A stretch of 64,000 nt of DNA from positions 1 through 64,000 of the forward strand of contig JAFRER010000018.1 of the NCBI GenBank assembly GCA_017434755.1. The letters are read 5' to 3'. Origin of the DNA: Oscillospiraceae bacterium (GTDB lineage Bacteria; Bacillota; Clostridia; Oscillospirales; Oscillospiraceae). Below the pieces are notes generated by a model. It was given only the letters and a program-made list of their open reading frames with translations, made no database searches and had not been told where the DNA came from. Position numbers and translations under genes: made by a program. Position 1 is the first letter of the stretch. Each line of letters opens with the position of its first letter. Positions 51,718 through 58,974 of this stretch are shown one piece after another.

Positions 51718-53472
51718 ATGAAAACAAGGTTCACAGCAATCGTTCTTGCTGTTTTCATAGCCTTATCACTCACCGTATACGCCAGTGCGGACACCTGGCC
51801 GAATTTCGGCACGGTCATCGCGGGAACAGCCTGCAATCAGCCCATAAGCGATGCCGACAGAGCCATTGCCATCGCACTGCATGACGAGGACGGGGACGGA
51901 GTGCCTGAAACCAGACTCCCTTCCGGTCTTGATCTTCTTGCCGAGCCTGATCCGGCGACCGGCACGGCGCATTACTATCTGCGCGGTACACCGCTATATG
52001 CAGGTGAATACTCCTTCATTCTTGTCGCCCTTTTTGAGGATGGAAGTTCCCAGCTTCTTCACTGCTCACTGAGAGTAGATCCTGCCATCCCCTCCGTCAT
52101 TGCCGCCCCCGAGATAGTATGCGGTGTAAATGAATCAGCCACCGTATCCGTTGACGCCTCTGCAATTGACGGCGGGACCCTTAGCTATCAGTGGTATGTG
52201 AACTCCATAGCGTCGACCGACGGCGGGCTCGCAGTCATCGGAGCCGTGAGCAGTTCCTATGCGGTTCCGACAAATGAGGCCGGAGAGCATTACTATTACT
52301 GCTATGTTACGAACACCAACAACGGCATCAGCACCGGGGTCTACTCATCCCCCACCCGAGTTCTGGTCAACGGCATCTCGTCTATTTCGGTCACCACCTT
52401 GCCGGTGGTCATAAAATACACCGAGGGAGACGCTCTCAACACGCTCGGTCTCCAGATAGAGGCTCTCTATTCGGACGGATCCACGGAGGTTATATCCGAT
52501 CCTTCTGTTCTCGGAATCTTTCCGCTGGTCTTTGAAGAGGCAGGAGAACAGCCCGTGACCGTCAGCTATAAGGGCAAGACCTGCACATTCAATGTTGAAG
52601 TCGAAAAGTCCAAGGATCTGGTCGAGATCGTCAGCATGCCGAACAAGATGAACTACGAGGTCGGTGACAGTATCGACATCACCGGACTTGTCCTGAAGGT
52701 GACGAAGAGAGGGCAGGAAACGCTTGTAAACAGCGGCTTCAACTGGTCGCCCAAGATCGTCACCGCGGAAGGTTCCCGCCAGATCACCGTCATCCTTGAA
52801 GACGGGAATTCCACCACGTTCAATGTCACCGTCGCTCCCGGGAAAAAGGATCAGAGCATACGGATAGAGACCCCTCCGGACAAGCTGACCTATAAAGTGG
52901 GAGACAGGCTCGATGTCAGAGGCCTGACCATCACCGTGATAACCAATAAGGATTCCCGAGTGATCAGTTCCGGATACACCTACAGCCCCGCCACTTTTAC
53001 CGAAGCCAATGAAAACCAGCAGGTCACTGTGACATACGGCAGCTTTACCGCAACTTTCACCGTTCGGGTCGAGGCCGATGAAACATCGGTTCCTTCTCCC
53101 TCTCCTTCTGTGACTTCTGCACCCGATCAGGGCGGAACTCCGCTCATCCGCGTCACGCCTCCTCCGGCGGAGACCCATGATGAGAGCGGGACTCCTGTTA
53201 TTATCATCATACTGGCCGTAGTGATCGCGCTTGCTGCGCTCGCCGGTGCCGTCATCTATTTCATCATGGCGCGTTCGGTGAAGAAGCCCGAAGCGGAGGA
53301 AACGGTCCCGGAGGAAGAGTCCGATCTGTCCGGATCCTCCGGTGAAGAACCTCCCTCCGAAGAAAACTCACCCGAAGCGCCAAAACCGGAACACCGCAGC
53401 AGTGTGGAACCGGATAAAACGGATTACTTTGAAGGCCTTTTCGATGATGAGGAAAAAAGCGACATGAGCTGA
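51718..53472 (+). CDS. Surface protein with bacterial Ig-like repeats and C-terminal membrane anchor
   Basis: A 584-residue predicted type I membrane protein. It has a signal peptide (about 1-25, cleavage near ASA-DT), an Ig/PKD-like region (about 30-220), three related bacterial Ig-like (Big_3-type) repeats (about 222-300, 303-378, 383-455) each with a form of 'Y..GD.ld..GL.i', a Pro/Ser/Thr linker, a membrane helix (about 498-520) and an acidic cytoplasmic tail of about 64 residues. There is no LPXTG motif and no SLH motif. AAAGGAC lies before the ATG. A role in adhesion or scaffolding is likely, but the long acidic inner tail suggests contact with a cytoplasmic partner; inference. Confidence 0.8.
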   Translation: MKTRFTAIVLAVFIALSLTVYASADTWPNFGTVIAGTACNQPISDADRAIAIALHDEDGDGVPETRLPSGLDLLAEPDPATGTAHYYLRGTPLYAGEYSFILVALFEDGSSQLLHCSLRVDPAIPSVIAAPEIVCGVNESATVSVDASAIDGGTLSYQWYVNSIASTDGGLAVIGAVSSSYAVPTNEAGEHYYYCYVTNTNNGISTGVYSSPTRVLVNGISSISVTTLPVVIKYTEGDALNTLGLQIEALYSDGSTEVISDPSVLGIFPLVFEEAGEQPVTVSYKGKTCTFNVEVEKSKDLVEIVSMPNKMNYEVGDSIDITGLVLKVTKRGQETLVNSGFNWSPKIVTAEGSRQITVILEDGNSTTFNVTVAPGKKDQSIRIETPPDKLTYKVGDRLDVRGLTITVITNKDSRVISSGYTYSPATFTEANENQQVTVTYGSFTATFTVRVEADETSVPSPSPSVTSAPDQGGTPLIRVTPPPAETHDESGTPVIIIILAVVIALAALAGAVIYFIMARSVKKPEAEETVPEEESDLSGSSGEEPPSEENSPEAPKPEHRSSVEPDKTDYFEGLFDDEEKSDMS

Positions 53473-53477
53473 CAGGC

Positions 53478-53516
53478 GAACGGTGCCGGATATGCATACC
53501 GGCACCGTTCCTTTTT
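53478..53516 (+). terminator. Terminator after the Ig-like protein gene
   Basis: A perfect 12-bp stem (53478-53489 with 53499-53510) has a 9-base loop and a T-run at 53512-53516. Confidence 0.88.
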
Positions 53517-53538
53517 CCCGATTATTTCAGAAAAATCA

Positions 53539-53568
53539 TTGACATACCTGATGTTCCTGTGCTATTAT
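53539..53568 (+). promoter_or_regulatory. Promoter of the tRNA cluster
   Basis: A perfect TTGACA at 53539-53544 and TATTAT at 53563-53568 have an 18-base spacer. It lies about 40 bases before the first tRNA. Confidence 0.65.
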
Positions 53569-53616
53569 TTTTTGGCTGACCGGTAATCGGCCGGAAGCGG
53601 AATTGAAGCAAGCCTT

Positions 53617-53690
53617 GCAGGTGTAGTTCAATGGTAGAACACCAGCCTTCCAAGCTGGATACGTGGGTTCGATTCCCATCACCTGCTCCA
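53617..53690 (+). tRNA. tRNA-Gly (TCC)
   Basis: A 74-base gene with all four arms, anticodon TCC at 53649-53651 in a seven-base loop, a standard GTTCGA T-loop and an encoded CCA end. It is the first of five tRNAs between one promoter and one terminator. Confidence 0.96.
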
Positions 53691-53713
53691 CTCTTCAATA
53701 AAGAGGCAGATAT

Positions 53714-53790
53714 GCGCCAATAGCTCAGCAGGATAGAGCAACTGCCTTCTAAGCAGTAGGTCAGGGGTTCGAATCCCTTTTGGCGTGCCA
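53714..53790 (+). tRNA. tRNA-Arg (TCT)
   Basis: A 77-base gene with anticodon TCT at 53758-53760, standard D- and T-arms and an encoded CCA end. It reads AGA/AGG codons. Confidence 0.96.
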
Positions 53791-53857
53791 GATGTATGCC
53801 GGGAGGATCCGTGCCGTGAATCTCTCCTGGCATACAGGCGAATAAAAATGCATATTT

Positions 53858-53934
53858 GGTGGGATTAGCTCAGTTGGTAGAGCACCGGATTGTGGTTCCG
53901 GGTGTCGTGGGTTCGAGCCCCATATCCCACCCCA
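53858..53934 (+). tRNA. tRNA-His (GTG)
   Basis: A 77-base gene counted from the extra G at position -1 (53858), which faces the discriminator C, the identity pair of tRNA-His. The anticodon GTG is at 53892-53894 and CCA is encoded. Confidence 0.96.
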
Positions 53935-53971
53935 CTTTTTTCTGTTTCCCGCTTTTTCCGGCGAATATCAT

Positions 53972-54045
53972 TGGGATGTAGTGTAATGGTAACACACCGG
54001 ACTTTGACTCCGATATAGTGGGTTCGAGTCCCGCCATCCCAGCCA
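53972..54045 (+). tRNA. tRNA-Gln (TTG)
   Basis: A 74-base gene with anticodon TTG, a normal T-arm and an encoded CCA end. The acceptor begins TGGGATG, usual for tRNA-Gln. Confidence 0.95.
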
Positions 54046-54051
54046 TCATAC

Positions 54052-54127
54052 GCCCCAGTAGCTCAGGCGGTAGAGCACCTGCCTTTTAAGCAGGGTGTCC
54101 GGGGTTCGAGTCCCCGCTGGAGCACCA
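54052..54127 (+). tRNA. tRNA-Lys (TTT)
   Basis: A 76-base gene with anticodon TTT and an encoded CCA. The acceptor stem has one mismatch at its third pair (C opposite A). It lies six bases after tRNA-Gln. Confidence 0.94.
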
Positions 54128-54128
54128 T

Positions 54129-54169
54129 AATAAAGAGATCTCAGACCCTGAGATCTCTTTATTAGTTTT
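54129..54169 (+). terminator. Terminator of the tRNA cluster
   Basis: A perfect 16-bp stem (54129-54144 with 54148-54163) has a 3-base loop and a short T-run. It starts two bases after the tRNA-Lys CCA. Confidence 0.88.
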
Positions 54170-54279
54170 CCATGTATTACGGTTCTTGATCTGCCCTTCT
54201 TTTTCAATCTGCTGATACACGTTCTGCTCTATCCTGTTTATCAATGAATTATCTGTTCTGACGAAGGAGATCGCTGCGG

Positions 54280-55437
54280 ATGGGCTCATTGCTGTTAGCG
54301 GTTATCTATCTGGTCTTTATCAGCCTCGGTCTGCCGGATTCGCTGCTCGGATCCGGCTGGCCTACCATGCAGACAGCTTTTGGGGTTCCGTCATCTTACG
54401 CGGGATACGTGTCCATGACGGTCTCATTCATGACGATCCTCTCCGCATTGCTCAGTCCGTGGATGATAAAACGATTCCATACAAAATGGATCGTGATCGT
54501 TTCGATTTTTCTGACAGTGCTCGGGCTCCTGGGCTTTTCGATCTGCGGGCAGTACTGGATGCTCTTCCTGTTTGCGATACCATACGGCCTCGGTGCCGGA
54601 TCGATAGATGCATCGGTCAATCACTATGTGGCAAGCCACTATTCCTCTTCCGTCATGAACTTTCTTCATTGCTTTTACGGTGTCGGCGCTGTGATCAGTC
54701 CGACCATCATGGCGCTTGCTCTGAAACTGGCAAGATGGAATGAGGGATACCGCTGGACAGCATATATCCAGACGGGGATCCTGCTGATCGTGATCCTCTC
54801 TCTGCCCTTATGGAAACAGAACGAAGCAAAAGAGGAAGAAGAGATCCGCGACAGCGCGGGGATAAGGGAAACCCTTCGGGTTCCGGGCGTGCTGCTCACT
54901 CTGATCGCTTTCTTCTCCTACTGCGCCGGAGAGGCGACCTGTTTCCTGTGGACCCCGAGTTTCTTTGCCGGGACCAGACCGGGACTGAGCGAGGAGATCA
55001 TCGCTGCCTTCGGCTCTCTTATATTCGGCGGTCTGATGCTTGGCCGTCTGATCTCAGGGTTTATCTCCAATAAGCTGGGTGACAGACTTCTCATCCGCAT
55101 CGGCATCGCCGTTGAACTGCTCGGCATCCTGCTGGTCTTTTTACCTGCAGAGAGTTATATTGTGACAGCGGCCGGCTTTGTGGTGATCGGCACAGGCATG
55201 GGGCCGGTCTACCCGGCGATCCAGCACATGGCTCCGTCAAATTTTGGAGCACGCCACAGCGCGGCAGTCATCGGACTGCAGATGGCTTCCGCTTATATCG
55301 GGAGCACGTTCATGCCGATGGTCTTCGGTCATCTGCAGCAGGCAGCCGGGATCGGTATCATGCCGGTGTATCTGCTGGTTTTTGCTCTGATGAACATCGG
55401 CTTGCTTGAGCTTGCCTATAGAAAACTGCCGATATAA
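54280..55437 (+). CDS. MFS transporter
   Basis: A 385-residue major facilitator with about twelve membrane helices. The first half has SLGLPDSLLGSGWPTMQ near residue 16 and the second half the GRLISGFISNKLGDR loop near 255, which is the MFS motif-A equivalent. The pattern is nearest the fucose/glucose permease-like group (FucP/YfkF), so a sugar or small organic solute is possible. AAGGAG stands ten to eleven bases before the ATG. It lies after the tRNA cluster and before a terminator, as a single gene. Confidence 0.88.
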   Translation: MGSLLLAVIYLVFISLGLPDSLLGSGWPTMQTAFGVPSSYAGYVSMTVSFMTILSALLSPWMIKRFHTKWIVIVSIFLTVLGLLGFSICGQYWMLFLFAIPYGLGAGSIDASVNHYVASHYSSSVMNFLHCFYGVGAVISPTIMALALKLARWNEGYRWTAYIQTGILLIVILSLPLWKQNEAKEEEEIRDSAGIRETLRVPGVLLTLIAFFSYCAGEATCFLWTPSFFAGTRPGLSEEIIAAFGSLIFGGLMLGRLISGFISNKLGDRLLIRIGIAVELLGILLVFLPAESYIVTAAGFVVIGTGMGPVYPAIQHMAPSNFGARHSAAVIGLQMASAYIGSTFMPMVFGHLQQAAGIGIMPVYLLVFALMNIGLLELAYRKLPI

Positions 55438-55539
55438 TGAAGAAAGCTCTGCCGTGAAACAGGCGCTTTGCTCGAACTCGCTTCGCCTTCCATTTTGCTG
55501 CGCCATTCTCCCGCTTTTTCTGATGATCCGTAATAAGCT

Positions 55540-55570
55540 GAAGCCCTTGAAGTTTACAAGGGCTTCTTTT
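55540..55570 (+). terminator. Terminator after the MFS gene
   Basis: A perfect 10-bp stem (55540-55549 with 55557-55566) has a 7-base loop and is followed by TTTT. It lies about 100 bases after the stop; the stretch 55438-55539 shows no gene. Confidence 0.8.
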
Positions 55571-55575
55571 CGTCG

Positions 55576-55604
55576 TATACATTTTTCCTTTTATGAATTA
55601 TAAT
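55576..55604 (+). promoter_or_regulatory. Promoter of the flavodoxin-like reductase gene
   Basis: TATACA at 55576-55581 and a perfect TATAAT at 55599-55604 have a 17-base spacer. The leader would be about 37 bases. Confidence 0.5.
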
Positions 55605-55646
55605 CTTAATAAGTGTGTCACATAAAACAGAAAGGAGCATGTTACT

Positions 55647-56276
55647 ATGGCAAAGGTTCTTCTACTGAACGGCAGTCCCCATGCAAACGGCTGCGCCGCA
55701 GCGGCGCTTGCTGAGATGATAAAAGTTTTTGATGCCGAGGGGATCGAAACGGAACTGGTCCAGGTGGGCATGAAAAACATCCGGGGCTGCATCACCTGCG
55801 GCAAATGTGAAGAGCTCGGAAAATGCGTGTTTGATGATCTCGTCAACGAGGTTGCCCTGAAACTTGCCGAAGCGGACGGTCTGGTCGTAGGCAGTCCGGT
55901 CTACTACGGCTCGCCGAACGGGACGGTCATCGCTTTCATGGACAGGCTTTTCTACAGCTCGGGCAACATCTCAAAGCACATGAAAGTCGGTGCAGCCGTG
56001 GTAAGCTGCCGCAGAGGCGGAAACACCGCAAGCTTCGATGTGCTCAACAAGTATTTCACCATAAGCGGCATGCCGGTCGCCTCAAGCAGCTATTGGAACC
56101 AGGTGCATGGCTTTTCCGCGGAGGATGTGGAAAAGGATCTGGAGGGACTCCAGACCATGCGCAATCTTGCACGGAATATGGCATTCATGATCCGGGCGAT
56201 CGCCGACGCGAAGGAAAAGCACGGCCTGCAGGAAATGGAAGGCGATGCCTTCACCAGTTTCCCGGACGGGAAATGA
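55647..56276 (+). CDS. Flavodoxin-family NAD(P)H-dependent FMN reductase
   Basis: A 209-residue flavodoxin-fold oxidoreductase (NADPH-dependent FMN reductase group). The phosphate-binding opening LLNGSPHANG is at 5-14, and the flavin contact VVGSPVYYGSPNG is near 79-91. Between them is a Cys pair, CITCGKCEELGKC, typical of the iron-sulfur flavoprotein-like or multimeric WrbA-like subgroup, but the Cys spacing does not show a full cluster site. AAAGGAG precedes the ATG. It starts a run of four genes on the same strand with short gaps. Confidence 0.88.
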   Translation: MAKVLLLNGSPHANGCAAAALAEMIKVFDAEGIETELVQVGMKNIRGCITCGKCEELGKCVFDDLVNEVALKLAEADGLVVGSPVYYGSPNGTVIAFMDRLFYSSGNISKHMKVGAAVVSCRRGGNTASFDVLNKYFTISGMPVASSSYWNQVHGFSAEDVEKDLEGLQTMRNLARNMAFMIRAIADAKEKHGLQEMEGDAFTSFPDGK

Positions 56277-56326
56277 CACAGCCCGGTCTGTATGCTCAGT
56301 TTCTCTGTTAAAAGGAAGGCCATTCC

Positions 56327-56950
56327 ATGAAAAGAATTCTTATTGCGGTTGTGCTCGCGGTCCTGACAGTATCTGTCCTGTGCTCCTGCGGGAAATCAGA
56401 CCCTGCTTCGGAAACCGCTGTTTCAGACCCGGCAGCGTCAAGCATCGAATCGCCGGATCCATCAGACGAGACAGTCACTGACGCCGCTCCTGCCGCAGTT
56501 CAGAATACACTGTCAGATGAGACCGGCACATCCGGCTTTTCCCCGGATTTTTCTTTTGAGACCACGGACCGTGACGGGAACACGTATAATGAGCGTGTCT
56601 TTTCCGGTCATAAGCTCACAATCGTGAATTTCTGGGAGCCCTGGTGCGGCCCCTGTGTACGTGAAATGCCGGACCTGCAGGAACTGTATACGGTTTATTC
56701 TGATAAAGGGCTCAACATCATCGGTATTTATTCAACACCCGAGATGGAAGAGAATGTGGACAGCGTGCTCAGATCATCTGGGATCACCTTCAGTATCCTG
56801 AATTACACAGATGCATTCGATGAGTTCCAGACCGGATACGTTCCGACTACGATTCTTGTTGACGGTTCCGGACACATCGTCGGTGAGACCCTGATCGGTT
56901 CGAGGTCATATGCAGCCTGGGAAGCAATAATAACGGAGTACCTTTCATGA
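56327..56950 (+). CDS. TlpA/ResA-like thioredoxin-fold lipoprotein
   Basis: A 207-residue lipoprotein with a thioredoxin-like domain. The lipobox VLCSC gives Cys-21, a Ser/Asp/Glu-rich linker (about 22-68) follows, and the active site is WCGPC at 106-110 in a TlpA-type VNFWEPWC setting. The cis-Pro is in YVPTT near 177. It should act as a thiol-disulfide reductase outside the membrane; a partner such as CcdA is not in the window. AAAAGGAAGG precedes the ATG. Confidence 0.9.
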   Translation: MKRILIAVVLAVLTVSVLCSCGKSDPASETAVSDPAASSIESPDPSDETVTDAAPAAVQNTLSDETGTSGFSPDFSFETTDRDGNTYNERVFSGHKLTIVNFWEPWCGPCVREMPDLQELYTVYSDKGLNIIGIYSTPEMEENVDSVLRSSGITFSILNYTDAFDEFQTGYVPTTILVDGSGHIVGETLIGSRSYAAWEAIITEYLS

Positions 56951-56984
56951 GATCAGAAAAACTGCATAATTCTGAGGAAATGCT

Positions 56985-58259
56985 TTGAAGAAGAACTCTC
57001 TCATTCCTTTAATACTGATTCTGGTCGCGGTACTGGCGATGTCCGTGGCGATAGTACTGTACGCACGGTATGTTTCCGGGGCAGATCCGGAACCGGTAAT
57101 CACTCCGGAAGTACCATCGGAGCCGCTGCCCGAACCTGATCCGTCTCCCGAAACAGCTGTCACGGCGGACCCGACACCTCAGCCGGTCAGCACGCCGGAG
57201 CCCGAGGCTGAACAGGAGATATCCCCGCTCTACTGCACGATCTGGCCGATAACGGATCTGGATGTATACAGTGACGGTTCAAAGGAAAACGTGATCGGGA
57301 CCGCGCCGGCAAGCGCCATGTACTGTGTGCTGGAGGAGGACGCGGAAAACGCTCTGTTCAGGATCAGGCTTTCAGACGGGGTCTACGGATATATCGACAG
57401 CACCTTCTGTCTTATCAATCTTCCGGAATACATCGGCGGGCTTTGTTCGTATGATATAACGAACAGCTACTCATCGCTTTACGCGATCCATGAATATGAG
57501 ATCCCGGGACTGACGGGCAAGGTGATAACTGGATATGAGAACATCCGTCTTGCTGACGGGAGCTATCTGGTCCCGTTCCTGTATCCCTGCACGCAAAAGC
57601 TGATCTCTGCCGCAAACCGGGCTCTTGAATCCGGATACCGCATACGGATCTACGATTCATACAGGCCGAGATGCGCCACAAATCATATTTATAACACGGC
57701 CGTCTCCATCCTGGATGTGATGCTGCCCTCAGCCACCTATTCAGGGGCTGTCGTGAGCCTGCCTCCGATCCCCGAGCCGAAAGAAGACGAGCCTCCGCGG
57801 TCCTATCTGAAATACAGAGACCTGATCGAGCGTAACGGCTGGGATATCGGCTCGTTCCTCGCTCCCGGCTGGTCACAGCATAACAGGGGCGTGGCCATTG
57901 ATATGACCTTTGAGGACGCCGTAAGCGGTGAAGCGATCACAGCGCAGACCAACATGCACGACCTGAGCTCCTACAGCACGATATACAGCAACAATCAGGC
58001 GGCTTCTTCCATTCTCAGTCTGATGGAAGCAAGTGGTCTGCATAACATCGTCTCCGAGTGGTGGCATTTTCAGGATAACGAGATCATCAACTCTCTGAAG
58101 CCACCCTACTGTGAAAACGGGGTCTCGGCCGAGGGCTGGATCGCGGATGAGGCCGGCGAGATGTACAGGAACGCCGACGGCACTCTCATGATAGACTGTG
58201 TGATGGTGACGGACGAGGGGAATTTTGTTTTTGATCCGGACGGGCATCTTGTCCCTTGA
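56985..58259 (+). CDS. VanX-type (M15D) D-Ala-D-Ala dipeptidase-family protein with SH3-like domain
   Basis: A 424-residue membrane-anchored peptidase: N-terminal helix (about 5-28), a Pro/Glu/Thr linker (about 34-80), an SH3b-like segment (about 82-142) and an M15D domain. Catalytic residues are Arg-227 in DSYRP, zinc ligands His-299 in SQHNRG and Asp-306, and Glu-358/His-361 in EWWHF. An extra C-terminal piece of about 50 residues follows the domain. VanX splits free D-Ala-D-Ala, but an SH3-like wall-binding segment suggests action on peptidoglycan. No van resistance genes are near. Confidence 0.87.
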   Translation: MKKNSLIPLILILVAVLAMSVAIVLYARYVSGADPEPVITPEVPSEPLPEPDPSPETAVTADPTPQPVSTPEPEAEQEISPLYCTIWPITDLDVYSDGSKENVIGTAPASAMYCVLEEDAENALFRIRLSDGVYGYIDSTFCLINLPEYIGGLCSYDITNSYSSLYAIHEYEIPGLTGKVITGYENIRLADGSYLVPFLYPCTQKLISAANRALESGYRIRIYDSYRPRCATNHIYNTAVSILDVMLPSATYSGAVVSLPPIPEPKEDEPPRSYLKYRDLIERNGWDIGSFLAPGWSQHNRGVAIDMTFEDAVSGEAITAQTNMHDLSSYSTIYSNNQAASSILSLMEASGLHNIVSEWWHFQDNEIINSLKPPYCENGVSAEGWIADEAGEMYRNADGTLMIDCVMVTDEGNFVFDPDGHLVP

Positions 58260-58336
58260 ACAAAAACCTTGAACGCTTATCGCAGCTCTGATAGAATAAA
58301 CAAAAGCACATCTGAACGTTATGTGGAGGAAATGCT

Positions 58337-58918
58337 ATGAGAAAATGGATACTTCTTGTCCCCGCGATCGCATCTCTTGCTGTCGGAACCTATATCCTTG
58401 TAAAGAAAGATAATGAGGACGCCTCCGATGTTCCGGAGAAAAAAGGCGCAGAAAAGAAAGAGGTTCTGAACCCGAAGACCGGAAGCTACAGCTTTGTTTC
58501 GGGATTCAAGGACGCAAGGACCGTCGGTCTTGAATTCACCTACGATGCCGACAGATTCTCTTACAGGCAGATAGAGGAGGACTTCCTCACATTTACCAGC
58601 GTGTCCCACGCCGCCGCTATCTACGGTGAGGATTTCAATATCCAGATAGAATACGCCGATCTGGCCGGCGGAGAGGACTTTGCCGCGCTGGCGGACGTTC
58701 TCAGGGAAAAGAAGACCGGATTTGCTCCCGTCTGCTATGGTGACAATTCCGGATACATGTATTACAACGGCGACAATGTCTGTTTTGTCTTCCCTGCCAC
58801 GAAATACAGCTATATCCTCATCACCGTCATCAAGGATAAAAACAGCGACATCGATTACAGGGACCTCCCTGATGATCCGGATGTGGCTGCTATCCTCGGG
58901 TCCATAAGGATACTCTGA
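58337..58918 (+). CDS. Membrane-anchored protein of unknown function
   Basis: A 193-residue protein with one N-terminal membrane helix (about 5-22), a Lys/Glu-rich linker (about 24-45) and an extracytoplasmic domain with no family I recognise, rich in aromatic residues. GGAGG stands about eight bases before the ATG. It is the last gene of the run that begins with the flavodoxin-like reductase and ends at a strong terminator. Confidence 0.75.
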   Translation: MRKWILLVPAIASLAVGTYILVKKDNEDASDVPEKKGAEKKEVLNPKTGSYSFVSGFKDARTVGLEFTYDADRFSYRQIEEDFLTFTSVSHAAAIYGEDFNIQIEYADLAGGEDFAALADVLREKKTGFAPVCYGDNSGYMYYNGDNVCFVFPATKYSYILITVIKDKNSDIDYRDLPDDPDVAAILGSIRIL

Positions 58919-58932
58919 CATCTGCATCAAAC

Positions 58933-58974
58933 AATAAGCAAGCCCGGGAACCGTGATTCCCGGGCTTGCTTATT
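58933..58974. terminator. Bidirectional terminator
   Basis: A perfect 18-bp stem (58933-58950 with 58957-58974) has a 6-base loop. It separates the convergent anchored-protein and alpha-galactosidase genes and directly abuts the stop codon of the latter. Confidence 0.9.

Noticed and set aside
53522-53833. A 103-codon minus-strand frame across the tRNA-Gly and tRNA-Arg genes
   Set aside because: It is a translation of tRNA genes in antisense, a well-known source of false proteins.
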